Numbered from the stretch's first letter, positions 37,079-46,373 are shown. The stretch: DNA of 64,000 bases from Streptomyces sp. CB02056 (GCF_001905545.1 NZ_LIPD01000010.1:186001-250000), one strand, 5' to 3'. A program made the numbers and translations. Notes: a model not told the origin generated them from the sequence alone.

Positions 37079-37133
37079 CGCGGGCTCGCGCTCGGGCTCG
37101 GGTCCAGGCTCAGAGCCGGGCCCGGGCGCGGGT

Positions 37134-37544
37134 TCAGGCCCGGCTGCCGGCCCAGACCAGGCGCCCGGTCGACGCCGTGATGCGGTAGTCGGCCTCCGCA
37201 CCGGGCCGGGCGTAGGCCTCGACCCGGCGGCACACCACGAAGGCCGGGTCCCGCTCCGACTCCAGGACCAGGTAGTAGTGCCCCACGCCGGAGAGCTCGC
37301 CCGGGCCGCCGTCGGAGAACTCCCGGATGCTCTTGCGCTCCTCGGGGGTGGCGGAACGGATCGTCAGCGTGGGGTAGTGGGTGTGGAGCTTCATCGCCCG
37401 CACCGTCTCGAAGACGATGTCGAGGGTCTCCGGCTCCTGCCCGCCCGCCTGGCTGCGCAGCACCAGTTCCTTGTGGCCGATGCCGTAGTGCCAGAGCTGG
37501 AAGGAGCGGGGGCTGTGGAAGGGGGTCTTCGCACTCCTGGTCAT
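37134..37544 (-). CDS. hypothetical protein (136 aa)
   Basis: Not recognised. A single small alpha/beta domain with FQLWHYGIGHKELVLRSQAG, LDIVFETVRAMKLHTHYPTL, and GVGHYYLVLESERDPAFVVC followed by a YRITASTGRLVW strand. No export signal. ATG 37544; an earlier ATG at 37580 is less likely. It lies 10 nt from the rhomboid-like gene on the same strand, probably in one transcript. Confidence 0.65.
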   Translation of the reverse strand: MTRSAKTPFHSPRSFQLWHYGIGHKELVLRSQAGGQEPETLDIVFETVRAMKLHTHYPTLTIRSATPEERKSIREFSDGGPGELSGVGHYYLVLESERDPAFVVCRRVEAYARPGAEADYRITASTGRLVWAGSRA

Positions 37545-37554
37545 CCGGGCATGA

Positions 37555-38283
37555 TCACCGGTCGGCCGGCGCCGGGGCAAGGGTTTCGGCGCGCCGGCGG
37601 CGGGCGGCGGTGAGGGCCACGGCGGCGGCCAGGGCGAAGCCGAGGGCGGCCGAGAGCAGGTGGCCGACGGTGGTGAAGGGCGGGAGGGGGCCGGGCCATT
37701 CGCCGTCGCCGGAGAGCGGCCAGGCGAGGACGAAGGCGGCCCAGGGCAGCCGGGCCCAGCGGGGCAGGGCGAGGACGGCGAGGGCGAGGACGGTCTGGGC
37801 GCCGTAGCTGATGCCGTAGTCCGAGGCCTGGCGCACGCTCTCCGGGTACCAGCCGTGCCGCAGGGCGAACACGATCACCGCGGCGGTGAGCAGGGTGGCG
37901 CCGATGTGCCCGCCGAGGAGGACGGCGGCGGCGCGCGGGCTGCCGAAGCGGCGCTCGGTCCAGGCGAGGCAGCAGCCGATGCCGAGGCCGAGGGTGATCA
38001 GGGTGCCGCCGAAGCCGGTGGAGAGGATCTCGGTGAGGGTGCCGTCGAACAGCAGCGCGCTGCCGAACAGGGCGGTGACCGGGTGGTCGTGGAGGTTGTC
38101 GAGGTTGGTGCTGATGTGGTCGCGGAGCGCGTCCGCCCGGTCCGGGGCGAGCAGGTTCCCGACCCAGACGTTCCCGAGCAGGAGCAGGAGGACGTAGCCG
38201 AAGGTCAGCGGCGAGCGGCGCGGGTACGTCCGGACGGCGCGGAGCAGCCCGGTCAGGAGCCCCGATGGGATGGGTGCGTTCAT
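37555..38283 (-). CDS. rhomboid-like membrane protein
   Basis: 242 aa with six or so membrane helices: LTFGYVLLLLLGNVWVGNLL, the large loop DALRDHISTNLDNLHDHPVT, TLITLGLGIGCCLAWTERRF, AVLLGGHIGATLLTAAVIVF, YGISYGAQTVLALAVLALPR, and the late VGHLLSAALGFALAAAV. The GISYG and VGHLLSA pair occupy the positions of the rhomboid Ser and His, so serine protease activity is possible but the GxSG motif is degenerate. Likely cotranscribed with the 136-aa gene downstream. Confidence 0.75.
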   Translation of the reverse strand: MNAPIPSGLLTGLLRAVRTYPRRSPLTFGYVLLLLLGNVWVGNLLAPDRADALRDHISTNLDNLHDHPVTALFGSALLFDGTLTEILSTGFGGTLITLGLGIGCCLAWTERRFGSPRAAAVLLGGHIGATLLTAAVIVFALRHGWYPESVRQASDYGISYGAQTVLALAVLALPRWARLPWAAFVLAWPLSGDGEWPGPLPPFTTVGHLLSAALGFALAAAVALTAARRRRAETLAPAPADR

Positions 38284-38378
38284 GGTCTGGTGGTGTCCCG
38301 GTCGAGCGGTGTGGTCCGCGGCCGGCGCCCGTGCGGCCGGCCCTGCCGGGACAGTACCGAAGCCCGGTGGGGCTCCGG

Positions 38379-39737
38379 TCAGCGGACCCGGCGGGTCAGC
38401 GTCGCGGTGAAGGGCCGGGGCACGAGGGAGGAGCCGCGGACGGGGCGGACGGGCCGGCCGGGGGTGGGGGCGATGGTCCAGCGGGCGGCGATGGTGGCGA
38501 TGGCGAGGACGGCCTCGGTGGTGCCGAAGGCGTCGCCGATGCAGCGGCGGGCGCCGAGGCCGAAGGGCGCGTAGGTGCCGGGGGCGGGGCGGGCGGTGGT
38601 GAGCCAGCGGTCGGGGTCGAAGCGGTCGGGGCGGGGGAACAGGTCGGGCCGGCGGTGCAGCAGGTACGGGCTGTACAGCAGGGTGGCGCCGGCCGGGACG
38701 CGGTGGCCGCCGAGCTCGGTGTCGGTGGTGGCGGTGCGGCTGAGGATCCACGGCGGCGGGTAGAGCCGCAGGGTCTCGCTGACGATCCGGGCGGTGAGCG
38801 GCAGGGAGGGCAGGTCCTCGTGGCGGGCGGGCCGGCCGTCCAGGACGGTGTCGAGCTCGGCGTGCAGGCGGGTCCGGACGGCCGGGTTGGCGGCGAGCAG
38901 TGTCCAGGCCCAGGAGAGGGTGGCGGCGGTGGTCTCCATGCCGGCCAGCAGGAAGGTGACCACCTGCTCGTGGACTTCGGTGTCGGACAGGCCCCGGCCG
39001 TCCTCGTCCGTCGCGTCGAGGAGCGTGGAGAGCAGGTCGTGCCGGTCGGTGCCGGTGGCGCGGTGCTCGGCGATCAGCCGCCGGGTGATCTCCCGCAGGT
39101 CCTGCTGGGCGCGGCGGAAGCGGCGGTTGCCGGGGGTGGGGAGGCGGTCGGTGCCGGGCAGCGGCAGCATCAGCCGCCGGCCGACGCCGCGGGTCACCAC
39201 GTCCATGCTCCGGTGCACCGGCAGCGAGCCGGCCCGCTCGTGCGCGGCGAACAGGCAGCGGGCGGTGACGGCGGTGGAGAGGCGGTACATCGCGGCGGGG
39301 ACGTCGATCACGTCGCCATCGTGCCAGCGGGCGGTGGCGCCGGCGATCTCCTCGATCATCAGCGCGGCGTAGCCGGGCAGCCGGTCGCGGTGGAACGCGG
39401 GCTGGAGCATGCGCCGTTGGCGCCGGTGGGCGGCGGCGGGGCAGGTGGCGAGGCCGTTGCCGAAGACCTCCCGGGCCTTGTCGAGGAGGGGCCCGCCCTT
39501 GTCGAAGGTGTGGTCGTCGGTGAGCATCCGGCGGACCAGCTCGGGGTGGCAGACCACGTACGCGCGGAGCGGGCCGAGGCGCAGCCGGACGAGGTCGCCG
39601 TGGGCGGGCAGGCCGGCGACGAACTCGTGGGGGTGGTGGAGGAGGGCGGGGGCGTGGCCGAGCAGCGGGAGGCCGCCGGGGGCGGTGGCCGCGGTGAACC
39701 GGGTGGTCGGGAAGAACGGGGTCGGCACGGGCGTCAC
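38379..39737 (-). CDS. cytochrome P450
   Basis: 452 aa. The I-helix is FLLAGMETTAATLSW, ExxR lies in SETLRLYPP, and FGLGARRCIGD is the haem-Cys loop. The sequence resembles the CYP170/CYP183 group that oxidises sesquiterpenes (FDKGGPLLDKAREVFGNGL), but no terpene synthase is next to it. No ferredoxin gene is visible. GTG 39737 lacks a clear ribosome site; another GTG lies three codons in. Confidence 0.9.
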   Translation of the reverse strand: MTPVPTPFFPTTRFTAATAPGGLPLLGHAPALLHHPHEFVAGLPAHGDLVRLRLGPLRAYVVCHPELVRRMLTDDHTFDKGGPLLDKAREVFGNGLATCPAAAHRRQRRMLQPAFHRDRLPGYAALMIEEIAGATARWHDGDVIDVPAAMYRLSTAVTARCLFAAHERAGSLPVHRSMDVVTRGVGRRLMLPLPGTDRLPTPGNRRFRRAQQDLREITRRLIAEHRATGTDRHDLLSTLLDATDEDGRGLSDTEVHEQVVTFLLAGMETTAATLSWAWTLLAANPAVRTRLHAELDTVLDGRPARHEDLPSLPLTARIVSETLRLYPPPWILSRTATTDTELGGHRVPAGATLLYSPYLLHRRPDLFPRPDRFDPDRWLTTARPAPGTYAPFGLGARRCIGDAFGTTEAVLAIATIAARWTIAPTPGRPVRPVRGSSLVPRPFTATLTRRVR

Positions 39738-40036
39738 CTTGGTTGGGGCGGGAGGACCGGGACGAATCGCGAACGTGATCTTTCCCGGCGGTGTGCGGCG
39801 AAACGATCGTTGACCGGCGGACGGGGTGAACGCGGGGGCGCGGGGCGAACGATCGTGCGCCCTCGCTGTCTTGACGGCTCGTCCGCCCGTGAGCGGGCGC
39901 CCCGGGCCGCAGGGCGGCGCGGGGTGGGCCTACACTCGGAGCCCAGTGAGATTACCGGTCAGTAGAACCGGGCAGGTACGAGCAGCCGGTGCGATGGTCG
40001 GACGGCGGAACGTCCGGCGGGGAGTGGGGAGTTCGG

Positions 40037-41440
40037 ATGACCGACGAGCGGGTCCACGCGTTCGCCGACGACGCCCTGGGCGCCCACGACGCGGTGGCGC
40101 TCGCCGCGCTGGTCCGGGCCGGTACGGTCAACCCCCGGGAACTGGTCGGCGCGGCCGTCGACCGGGCCGCCCGGGTGGACGGCGCGCTGCTGCCCGTCGC
40201 CCACGCTTCGTACGACAGGCCGCGGATCAGCCGGGAGGGCATCGGCGGTCCGCTCTGGGGCGTGCCGACCTACCTCAAGGACAACGTGGACCTGCGCGGC
40301 CTGCCGACCGGGATGGGCAGCGAGGCCTTCCCCGCCCGCCCGGCCCGCCGCAACGCGCGCTTCACCGACCAGTTCCTCGCCACCGGCCTGGCCGTCCTCG
40401 GCAAGACCCGGCTGCCCGAGTTCGGCCTCAACGCCTCCACCGAGTTCGCCACCGCCCAGCCGGTGCGCAACCCGTGGAAGCCCTCGCACTCGGCCGGCGC
40501 CTCCTCGGGCGGCGCGGCCGCCCTGGTGGCCTCCGGCGTGGTGCCGATCGCCCACGCCAACGACGGCGGCGGCTCGATCCGCATCCCGGCGGCCTGCTGC
40601 GGGCTGGTCGGCCTCAAGCCCACCCGGGGCCGGCTGGTCACCAACGCCCAGAGCGGCAAACTGCCGATCGACCTGGTCACCGACGGCGTGCTGACCCGCT
40701 CGGTGCGCGACACCGCCGCCTTCCTCGCCGCCGCCGAGCGGCACCGGAGCAACCCCGCGCTGCCCCCGCTCGGCCTGGTCGAAGGGCCCGGCGAGCGGCG
40801 GCTGCGGATCGGCCTGGTGGTGGACTCGCCGACCGCCAGGACCGACGGGCCGACCCGGCGGGTGGTCGAGGAGACCGCCGCCCGGCTGGAGGCGATGGGC
40901 CACCTGGTCGAGCCCGCCGCACTGCCCTTCGGCGAGGAGTTCTCCCGCGACTTCGTCAGCTACTGGGGCTACATCGCCTGGGCCGTCGCGGCCACCGGCC
41001 GGCTGCTGATCGACCCGGGCTTCCGGGCCGGGAGGCTGGACGGCCTGACCACCGGGCTGCGCCGCCGGTTCCAGGCCGAGTTCCCGCGGACCCCCGGCGT
41101 GCTGCGGAGGCTGCGCCGGGCCGAGGGCGTGTACGCGCGGATCTTCCGCACCCACGACGTGATCCTCTCCCCGGTGCTCGCCCACACCACCCCGCCGATC
41201 GGGCACCTGAGCCCGAACGTGGACTTCGACGAGCTGATGGACCGGCTGACGCGCTACGTGGCCTTCACCCCGGTCAACAACGTGGCCGGCGGCCCGGGCA
41301 TCGCCCTGCCGGCGGGCTCCGCGCCCGGCGGGCTGCCGGTAGGGGTGCACCTGTCGGCGGCGCACGGGCAGGAGCGGCTGCTGCTGGAGCTGGCCTTCGC
41401 GCTGGAGGCGGACCGGCCCTGGCGGCGGATCCAGGACTGA
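40037..41440 (+). CDS. amidase (amidase signature family)
   Basis: 467 aa. GVPTYLKDNVD contains the catalytic Lys; the Gly/Ser loop SHSAGASSGGAAALVASG and NDGGGSIRIPAACCGLVGLK complete the Ser-cisSer-Lys triad. Close in type to 6-aminohexanoate-cyclic-dimer hydrolase and acylamidases. The substrate is not defined. A GGAGTGGGGAG ribosome site precedes the ATG. The 299-bp gap to the P450 holds both promoters. Confidence 0.9.
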   Translation: MTDERVHAFADDALGAHDAVALAALVRAGTVNPRELVGAAVDRAARVDGALLPVAHASYDRPRISREGIGGPLWGVPTYLKDNVDLRGLPTGMGSEAFPARPARRNARFTDQFLATGLAVLGKTRLPEFGLNASTEFATAQPVRNPWKPSHSAGASSGGAAALVASGVVPIAHANDGGGSIRIPAACCGLVGLKPTRGRLVTNAQSGKLPIDLVTDGVLTRSVRDTAAFLAAAERHRSNPALPPLGLVEGPGERRLRIGLVVDSPTARTDGPTRRVVEETAARLEAMGHLVEPAALPFGEEFSRDFVSYWGYIAWAVAATGRLLIDPGFRAGRLDGLTTGLRRRFQAEFPRTPGVLRRLRRAEGVYARIFRTHDVILSPVLAHTTPPIGHLSPNVDFDELMDRLTRYVAFTPVNNVAGGPGIALPAGSAPGGLPVGVHLSAAHGQERLLLELAFALEADRPWRRIQD

Positions 41441-41505
41441 GCGGGCCGGTCCGGGCCCGGTCGGCCGTTCGGCGACGGCGGCGTTCGGAGTGGCGGCGCC
41501 CAGGG

Positions 41506-41565
41506 CCCCGCTGCTCAGGACCCCGCTGCTCAGGACCCCGCTGCTCAGGACCCCGGTGCTCCGGG
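41506..41565. repeat. four tandem 15-bp repeats between convergent genes
   Basis: CCCCGCTGCTCAGGA occurs three times exactly (41506-41550) and once degenerate (41551-41565). A CGGGCGGTGAC direct repeat follows. It lies between the convergent amidase and FUSC genes. Confidence 0.8.
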
Positions 41566-41591
41566 CGGTGACACGTTCCGGGCGGTGACGC

Positions 41592-43535
41592 TCAGGGCAG
41601 CGGCGCCGCCACCGCCCGGGCCGCGCGCACCTCGTGGTGCAGCCGGGCGAGCGCGCAGTCCGGCGACAGCGCGTCCGGCCGCGCCTCCGGCAGCCGCTCG
41701 CCGGTGCGCAGCGCCTCGGCCAGGTCGGCCAGCTCCCGGGTGACGGCGGCGACCTCGGCGGTGGTCGGCACCGGCGCGCCGTGCTCGATCCGCACCCGGG
41801 TGGCGGTGGTGGTGTCCACGATCCGCTCGACCGCGATCACCACCGGCCACCACGCCCGCGCCCGGGCCCCGACCGGCGGCGGCTCGGTGAGGGCCCGCTG
41901 GAACTCGCTGCGCACGGCGGACAGGTCCCGGTAGAGCCGCCGCCGGTAGCGGGCGCGGGCGGCCGGTTCGTCCGGTCCGGGGCCGGTGGCGAAGGCCAGC
42001 GACACGTACGAGGCGGTGTCCTGGACGGCGTCGGCGAGGCGGTCGCCGATCCGGGTGTGCCAGGACTCCGGCCACAGCAGGTAGCCGGCCAGCAGGGAGA
42101 TCCCGCAGCCGATCAGCGAGTCGTAGAGCCGGGGCAGCACCAGGTGGAAGCCCTGGTGGTTGAGCAGGTCGGAGAGCAGCAGGATGACCGGGGTGATGGC
42201 CGCGGTCTGGAAGGCGTACCCCTTGGCGGAGAGCACCGGGATCAGCGTCGCCAGCACCGCCATCACGGGGACGTCCCACCAGCCGTGCGGCACCTCGGCC
42301 AGGACCGGGATGGCGATCAGCAGCCCGGCCGCGGTGCCGAACGCGCGCAGCACCGCGCGGGAGAACACCGAGCCGAAGTCGGGCTTCATCACGAAGGTCA
42401 CGGTCAGCGCCACCCAGTACGAGCGGGGCACCGCGATCACCGAGACCAGCACCTGCGCCAGCCCGATGCACAGCGCCAGCCGCAGCCCGTACCGCCAGGA
42501 CGCGCCGGACAGCAGCAGCGCCCTGGCCGCCCGCCGGGCCCGCACCGCGAGGCGGGCCGGCCGGCCGAGCCGGTCGTCGGCGGCGTACGGGTCGGGCGAG
42601 GCCTCGTACGCCACGGTGGCGGCGTGCTCGATCGCCTCGACCAGGGCGCGGGTGGACGGCCCGGCGGGGCTCGGCAGGGCGAGGGGCGGCGCCGGGCCGG
42701 CGCGGTCCCGCTCGACGGCGTCGGCGAGCGCGCGGACGGCGGCCGGGTAGTCGGCCGGCAGCGGGCCGAACTCGGGCGGGCGCAGCTGGGCCGCGGGGGC
42801 CGCCTCGACCACCGGGATCAGCGCGTTGAGCTGGGCGAGCAGCCGCGCCAGGGTGGGTGAGCGGCCGTGCCGGCGGGCGCGCCGGGCGAGCAGCAGGTCG
42901 TAGGACTGGTTGAGCGACTGGGTGAGCGCGTGGCGGCGGCCGTCGTACTCCGGTGTGCCGGCGGCCTCCAGCAGGTCGGCGGCCGCCCGGTAGGTGCCGG
43001 CCACCACCGCCCGCTCGGGGACGCCCAGCCGCAGCGGCCAGGCGAGCAGGGTCAGGGTGAGCACCACCAGGCCGCCGAGCAGCAGCAGGGCGGGCGGCAG
43101 CCACCACGGGGAGGGCAGCGGCAGGCCGGCCCCGACCACCGCGTTGAGCAGCAGGAGCAGTCCGGAGACGGAGGCGACCGCGCCGATCGAGGAGATCATG
43201 CCGGAGACCAGCGCGACGACGGTCACCGTCACGACGGCCGTCCAGCCGGTGCCGAACACCAGGGTGCCGAACAGCATCCCGAGGGCGCCGAACAGCTGGG
43301 GCACGGCGATGTTGAACACCCGCATCCGGTAGGCGTCGGCGGTGTCCCCGATGACTCCGGACAGCGCGCCCATCGACACCAGCGCGCCGTAGCCGGGCCG
43401 TCCGGTGGCGGTGCCCACCGCGAGCGGGGCGGCGAGCGCGACGGAGGCGCGGGCCGCCGCCGCCCAGGGGACCGGTGCGGACCGGGGGCGCAGGCCCTCG
43501 GTCAGCCACGGGGGAGCCGTCAACGCGCGTGCCAT
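41592..43535 (-). CDS. FUSC-family aromatic-acid exporter-like membrane protein
   Basis: 647 aa from ATG 43535. It has two membrane halves: an N-terminal set of about six helices (ASVALAAPLAVGTATG, MSALSG region, VVALVSGMISSIGAVA, ALLLLGGLVVLTLTLLAWPL) and a second set (YGLRLALCIGLAQVLVSVIA, FGTAAGLLIAIPVLAE, VMAVLATLIPVLSA, SLIGCGISLLAGYLLWPESW) with cytoplasmic regions after each. SYWVALTVTFVMKPDFGSVF is the FUSC/YccS signature. Probably exports aromatic or other organic acids. GTG 43568 would add 11 residues. Twin operators lie just upstream. Confidence 0.85.
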   Translation of the reverse strand: MARALTAPPWLTEGLRPRSAPVPWAAAARASVALAAPLAVGTATGRPGYGALVSMGALSGVIGDTADAYRMRVFNIAVPQLFGALGMLFGTLVFGTGWTAVVTVTVVALVSGMISSIGAVASVSGLLLLLNAVVGAGLPLPSPWWLPPALLLLGGLVVLTLTLLAWPLRLGVPERAVVAGTYRAAADLLEAAGTPEYDGRRHALTQSLNQSYDLLLARRARRHGRSPTLARLLAQLNALIPVVEAAPAAQLRPPEFGPLPADYPAAVRALADAVERDRAGPAPPLALPSPAGPSTRALVEAIEHAATVAYEASPDPYAADDRLGRPARLAVRARRAARALLLSGASWRYGLRLALCIGLAQVLVSVIAVPRSYWVALTVTFVMKPDFGSVFSRAVLRAFGTAAGLLIAIPVLAEVPHGWWDVPVMAVLATLIPVLSAKGYAFQTAAITPVILLLSDLLNHQGFHLVLPRLYDSLIGCGISLLAGYLLWPESWHTRIGDRLADAVQDTASYVSLAFATGPGPDEPAARARYRRRLYRDLSAVRSEFQRALTEPPPVGARARAWWPVVIAVERIVDTTTATRVRIEHGAPVPTTAEVAAVTRELADLAEALRTGERLPEARPDALSPDCALARLHHEVRAARAVAAPLP

Positions 43536-43572
43536 GTGCCCAACGTACGGCGGACCCGGGCGGTTCACCGTT

Positions 43573-43629
43573 CGCGCTTATGTCAATTCCGGAAACATAC
43601 CCGCGCTTATGTCAGCCTCCGAAACATAA
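43573..43629. promoter_or_regulatory. two tandem TTATGT-N11-ACATA operators
   Basis: Each copy starts CGCGCTTATGTCA (43573, 43602) and ends with CCGGAAACATAC or CCGAAACATAAA; the TTATGT/ACATA dyads are 43578-43599 and 43607-43629. They repeat every 29 bp, close to three helical turns. They lie 38 bp upstream of the FUSC ATG and about 65 bp before the arm-1 promoter, so could serve either side. Confidence 0.65.
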
Positions 43630-43692
43630 AGCGAACCCCGAGAGGCGCCGTGAGCTGCGTTGATTTCCCAATCGGTAACCCGCGGGAAAGGG

Positions 43693-43727
43693 TTGACACC
43701 ATTAGTTGGTCTAGTCCAACGTATGGG
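43693..43727 (+). promoter_or_regulatory. arm-1 promoter with DasR-like (dre) operator
   Basis: TTGACA at 43693-43698 is a consensus -35. GTTGGTCTAGTCCAAC (43705-43720) is one mismatched pair from a 16-bp palindrome and matches the core of the DasR site (ACTGGTCTAGACCAGT) over TTGGTCTAG and CCA. A TATGGG hexamer follows at 43722. The spacing to a -10 is not standard. It lies 246 nt before the first arm-1 gene. Confidence 0.55.
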
Positions 43728-43965
43728 GAGCGCGGTTCGGCAATGGCTGATGCAGGGTGAGCGGCCTTGCCGGACGGACGAGTTGACCCCCTGACGTGGC
43801 GCTGTTCCGCGCCCGCGGGCCGAGGGGAGAAGGGCCGTGTGCGGACGGCCTTCCGGTCCGCGCTCGAATTCCCGTTGCGGCCGGTGACCGGCCGCCGACT
43901 CGCCGTGCCCGCACCTGGCGTACGAGGAAGCGCTGCGTCGACTACGAACCATGGAGTGACTGCCC
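43728..43965 (+). other. long leader of the arm-1 operon
   Basis: About 240 nt with no supported gene; frames here are shadows that run into the PhyH gene. GC-rich stems such as CGGCCGGTGACCGGCCG type around 43,880-43,895 could form in the mRNA. GGAG at 43953-43956 is the ribosome site for ATG 43966. Confidence 0.4.
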
Positions 43966-45060
43966 ATGCCGAGCCCTGCCCCACACTCCGACGGACCCGC
44001 GGGGGAATACCTGTACCGGGCCGCGTCGGAGCGCCCCTACTTCAGCGCCGACACCGAGAGCTACCTCGCCCCGACCGCACTGCGCGAGGTCCGCAAGACC
44101 CGCCCGCTGCGCGTGCTCTCCGAGGAGGACCACGCCTTCTGGCAGGACTACGGCTACGTGGTGGTGAAGCAGGCGATCCCGGCAGAGGCCGCGCGCCGAC
44201 TGCTCGACTTCGCCTGGGAGTTCCAGGGCCTGTCGCCGGACCGCCCCGAGGACTGGTACCGCGAGCGCCACTACCGCGACGAACTCGACCGGCACCTGCA
44301 CATCTACGGCTTCGTCGAGGCCTACCACCACCAGCTCATCTGGGACAGCCGCCAGGCGCAGCGCGTCTACGACGCCTTCGTCGACGTGTGGGACTGCGAG
44401 GAGCTCTGGGTCACCCTCGACCGGCTCAACCTCAACCCGCCGAACGTCCGCAACCGCGACCGCGCGCTGATCGAGCCCACCGACCGCGGCTTCGACATCG
44501 AGCTGCACTGGGACGTCGACACCACCCGGGGCGTGCTGCCGCAGCGCGTCCAGGGCATCATCGCGCTCAACGACACCGCCCCCGACCACGGCGGCTTCCA
44601 GTGCGACCCGGAGCTGTTCCGCCGCTTCAACCAGTGGCAGGCCGCCCAGCCGGCCGACCGCGACCCGATCCGCCCGGACGTCGACCGCGCCGAGTACCCG
44701 GTCGTCCGGCCCGAGTTGAAGGCCGGTGACCTGCTGATCTGGAACGGCCTGCTCGCCCACGGCGTGGCGCCCAACACCTCCGCGGGCGGGGTGCGCGCGG
44801 TGCAGTACCTGTCGATGATGCCCGCGCTGGAGGAGTCCGAGAAGCTGCGCCGCTCCCGGGTGGAGTCCTGGCGCACGCTCGGCACGCCGGACTGGAACCG
44901 CACGCTGGTCGGCGACGCCGACCGGCCCGAGGCGCAGCGCTACGGGACCGCCGAACTCACCGAGCTGGGGGAGAAGCTGCTCGGCCTGCGCTCCTGGAGC
45001 GGCAAGCCGTTCGACGAACGCGGGGACACGGGGGAGCGGGAATGCGCGACGTCTGCCTGA
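43966..45060 (+). CDS. phytanoyl-CoA dioxygenase (PhyH) family Fe(II)/2-oxoglutarate enzyme, arm 1
   Basis: 364 aa. A cupin-type non-haem iron oxygenase: IELHWDVDTT (about residues 178-187) gives the H-x-D pair, LLAHGVAPNTS near 264 gives the distal His, and the following RAVQYLSM includes the 2-oxoglutarate Arg candidate. The first 50 residues are an extension. PhyH enzymes hydroxylate amino acids, lipids or carrier-bound intermediates; the substrate here is probably a small polar molecule given the decarboxylase two genes on. The next gene overlaps by 19 nt, indicating one operon. Confidence 0.87.
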   Translation: MPSPAPHSDGPAGEYLYRAASERPYFSADTESYLAPTALREVRKTRPLRVLSEEDHAFWQDYGYVVVKQAIPAEAARRLLDFAWEFQGLSPDRPEDWYRERHYRDELDRHLHIYGFVEAYHHQLIWDSRQAQRVYDAFVDVWDCEELWVTLDRLNLNPPNVRNRDRALIEPTDRGFDIELHWDVDTTRGVLPQRVQGIIALNDTAPDHGGFQCDPELFRRFNQWQAAQPADRDPIRPDVDRAEYPVVRPELKAGDLLIWNGLLAHGVAPNTSAGGVRAVQYLSMMPALEESEKLRRSRVESWRTLGTPDWNRTLVGDADRPEAQRYGTAELTELGEKLLGLRSWSGKPFDERGDTGERECATSA

Positions 45061-46355
45061 CCCTGCCCACCAACCGCCCGTGCGCGGACACCATCACCGC
45101 GATCGGCGCCGAAGCCGCCCACGCCGTACGGCGGTTCGGCGTCCGGGTGCACCTGCTGGTGCTGGACTCCGCCGACCCCGCGACCCGCGCCCGGCACGCC
45201 GCGGCCCTCGCCGCCCTGCCGGCCGTCGAGGGCGTGGTCGTCCACCACCTGGACGAGGACGCCCAACGCGCCTTCCTGCGCGAGGCGGTCGAGCGCTCCG
45301 GCGCGGCCGAGCCGGACCGGCTGCTGCGCCTGATGCTGCCCGACGCCCTCTCCTACGGCGCCTGCACCAACCGGGCGTTCCTGCTGGCCGCCGCGCTCGG
45401 CTGCGCGTCGGTGCACCGCCGCGACTCCGACAGCAGCTACCAACTGCTCGACGGCGAACCGGTGTTCCCGATCGAGCACGAGCTGGCCACGCTCGGCCTG
45501 AAGGCCGCCGACGCGGCCGCCGCCGTCACCGAGAACCGCCTCGACCCGGCGCACGCGGACAAGCCGGTCGCGCTGGTCGGCGCCTCCTTCGTCGGCGAAC
45601 TCTCCGTCGACATCGGCGAGATCCGCGAACTCGACCCCGAGGTCTACCACGACGTGGTCGCGCTCTGGGCGCCCACCGGGGCGAGCGAGGAGGAGAAGCG
45701 CGAACTCGTCGCCGACTCCTTCACCGGCGGCGGCAGCGAGCCGTTCACCGCCGACCGCGCGGTGCTCGACCTGCCCGACATCTGGCACATCGACATGTGC
45801 AACATCGGCCTCCACCACGAGGTGTACGAACGGGTGCCGCTGCCGCCCGCCACCGACACCATCGGCAGCGACTACTTCCTGCACCACCTGGTGCGTGACG
45901 CGACCCTGCCGGGCGTCACCCACAACCGCCACATCGTCAACTACTACACCCCGGAACGCCGCACCGGCCCGGGCTTCACCGCCTACCAGCTGCGCTACGC
46001 CAAGTTCCTGCTCTCCATGCTCTACCTCTACCCGGTCTACTCCGACATGGAGACCGCCGGCGGCGCCCTGCTGGACGAGCAGCACCGCGTCCGCCCCGAG
46101 GCGATCGCCGACTCCGCCCGTCGCAGCGCCGCGACGGACCGCGCGGAGAACCACCGCAGGCTCGCCGAACTCGACCGCTGCTACCGGCGGCTCGGCGGGA
46201 AGTACGCCGACTTCGCGGACCGGTTGGCGCCCCTGCGGGCGCGCCTGCTCGACGAGGCGCAGGCGGACATCGAGGACTTCGCAGCGCTGATCGACGCGTG
46301 GGGCCCGCTGGTGCGGGCGGCCAAGGCCACCCCCGCCGACCGGTCGCCGCGCTAG
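45042..46355 (+). CDS. DUF6271-like protein with GT-A-type DxD motif
   Basis: 437 aa. From memory it resembles the DUF6271 family (MRDVCLTLPTNRPCADTITA). CASVHRRDSDSSYQL near residue 126 looks like the metal-binding DxD of GT-A glycosyltransferases, and the N-terminal Rossmann-like LLVLDSAD agrees. CNIGLHHEVYERVPLP and DYFLHHLVRD carry clustered His that might act in acceptor or metal binding. No membrane segment. Glycosyl or nucleotidyl transfer to the pathway product is an inference. GGGGAGCGGGA inside the upstream gene is the ribosome site. Confidence 0.6.
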   Translation: MRDVCLTLPTNRPCADTITAIGAEAAHAVRRFGVRVHLLVLDSADPATRARHAAALAALPAVEGVVVHHLDEDAQRAFLREAVERSGAAEPDRLLRLMLPDALSYGACTNRAFLLAAALGCASVHRRDSDSSYQLLDGEPVFPIEHELATLGLKAADAAAAVTENRLDPAHADKPVALVGASFVGELSVDIGEIRELDPEVYHDVVALWAPTGASEEEKRELVADSFTGGGSEPFTADRAVLDLPDIWHIDMCNIGLHHEVYERVPLPPATDTIGSDYFLHHLVRDATLPGVTHNRHIVNYYTPERRTGPGFTAYQLRYAKFLLSMLYLYPVYSDMETAGGALLDEQHRVRPEAIADSARRSAATDRAENHRRLAELDRCYRRLGGKYADFADRLAPLRARLLDEAQADIEDFAALIDAWGPLVRAAKATPADRSPR

Positions 46356-46373
46356 CCGGACGGGGAGCTCACC

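Noticed and set aside
38379-39737. Terpene biosynthetic cluster around the P450
   Set aside because: The P450 resembles sesquiterpene oxidases, but no terpene cyclase or prenyltransferase is present on either side.
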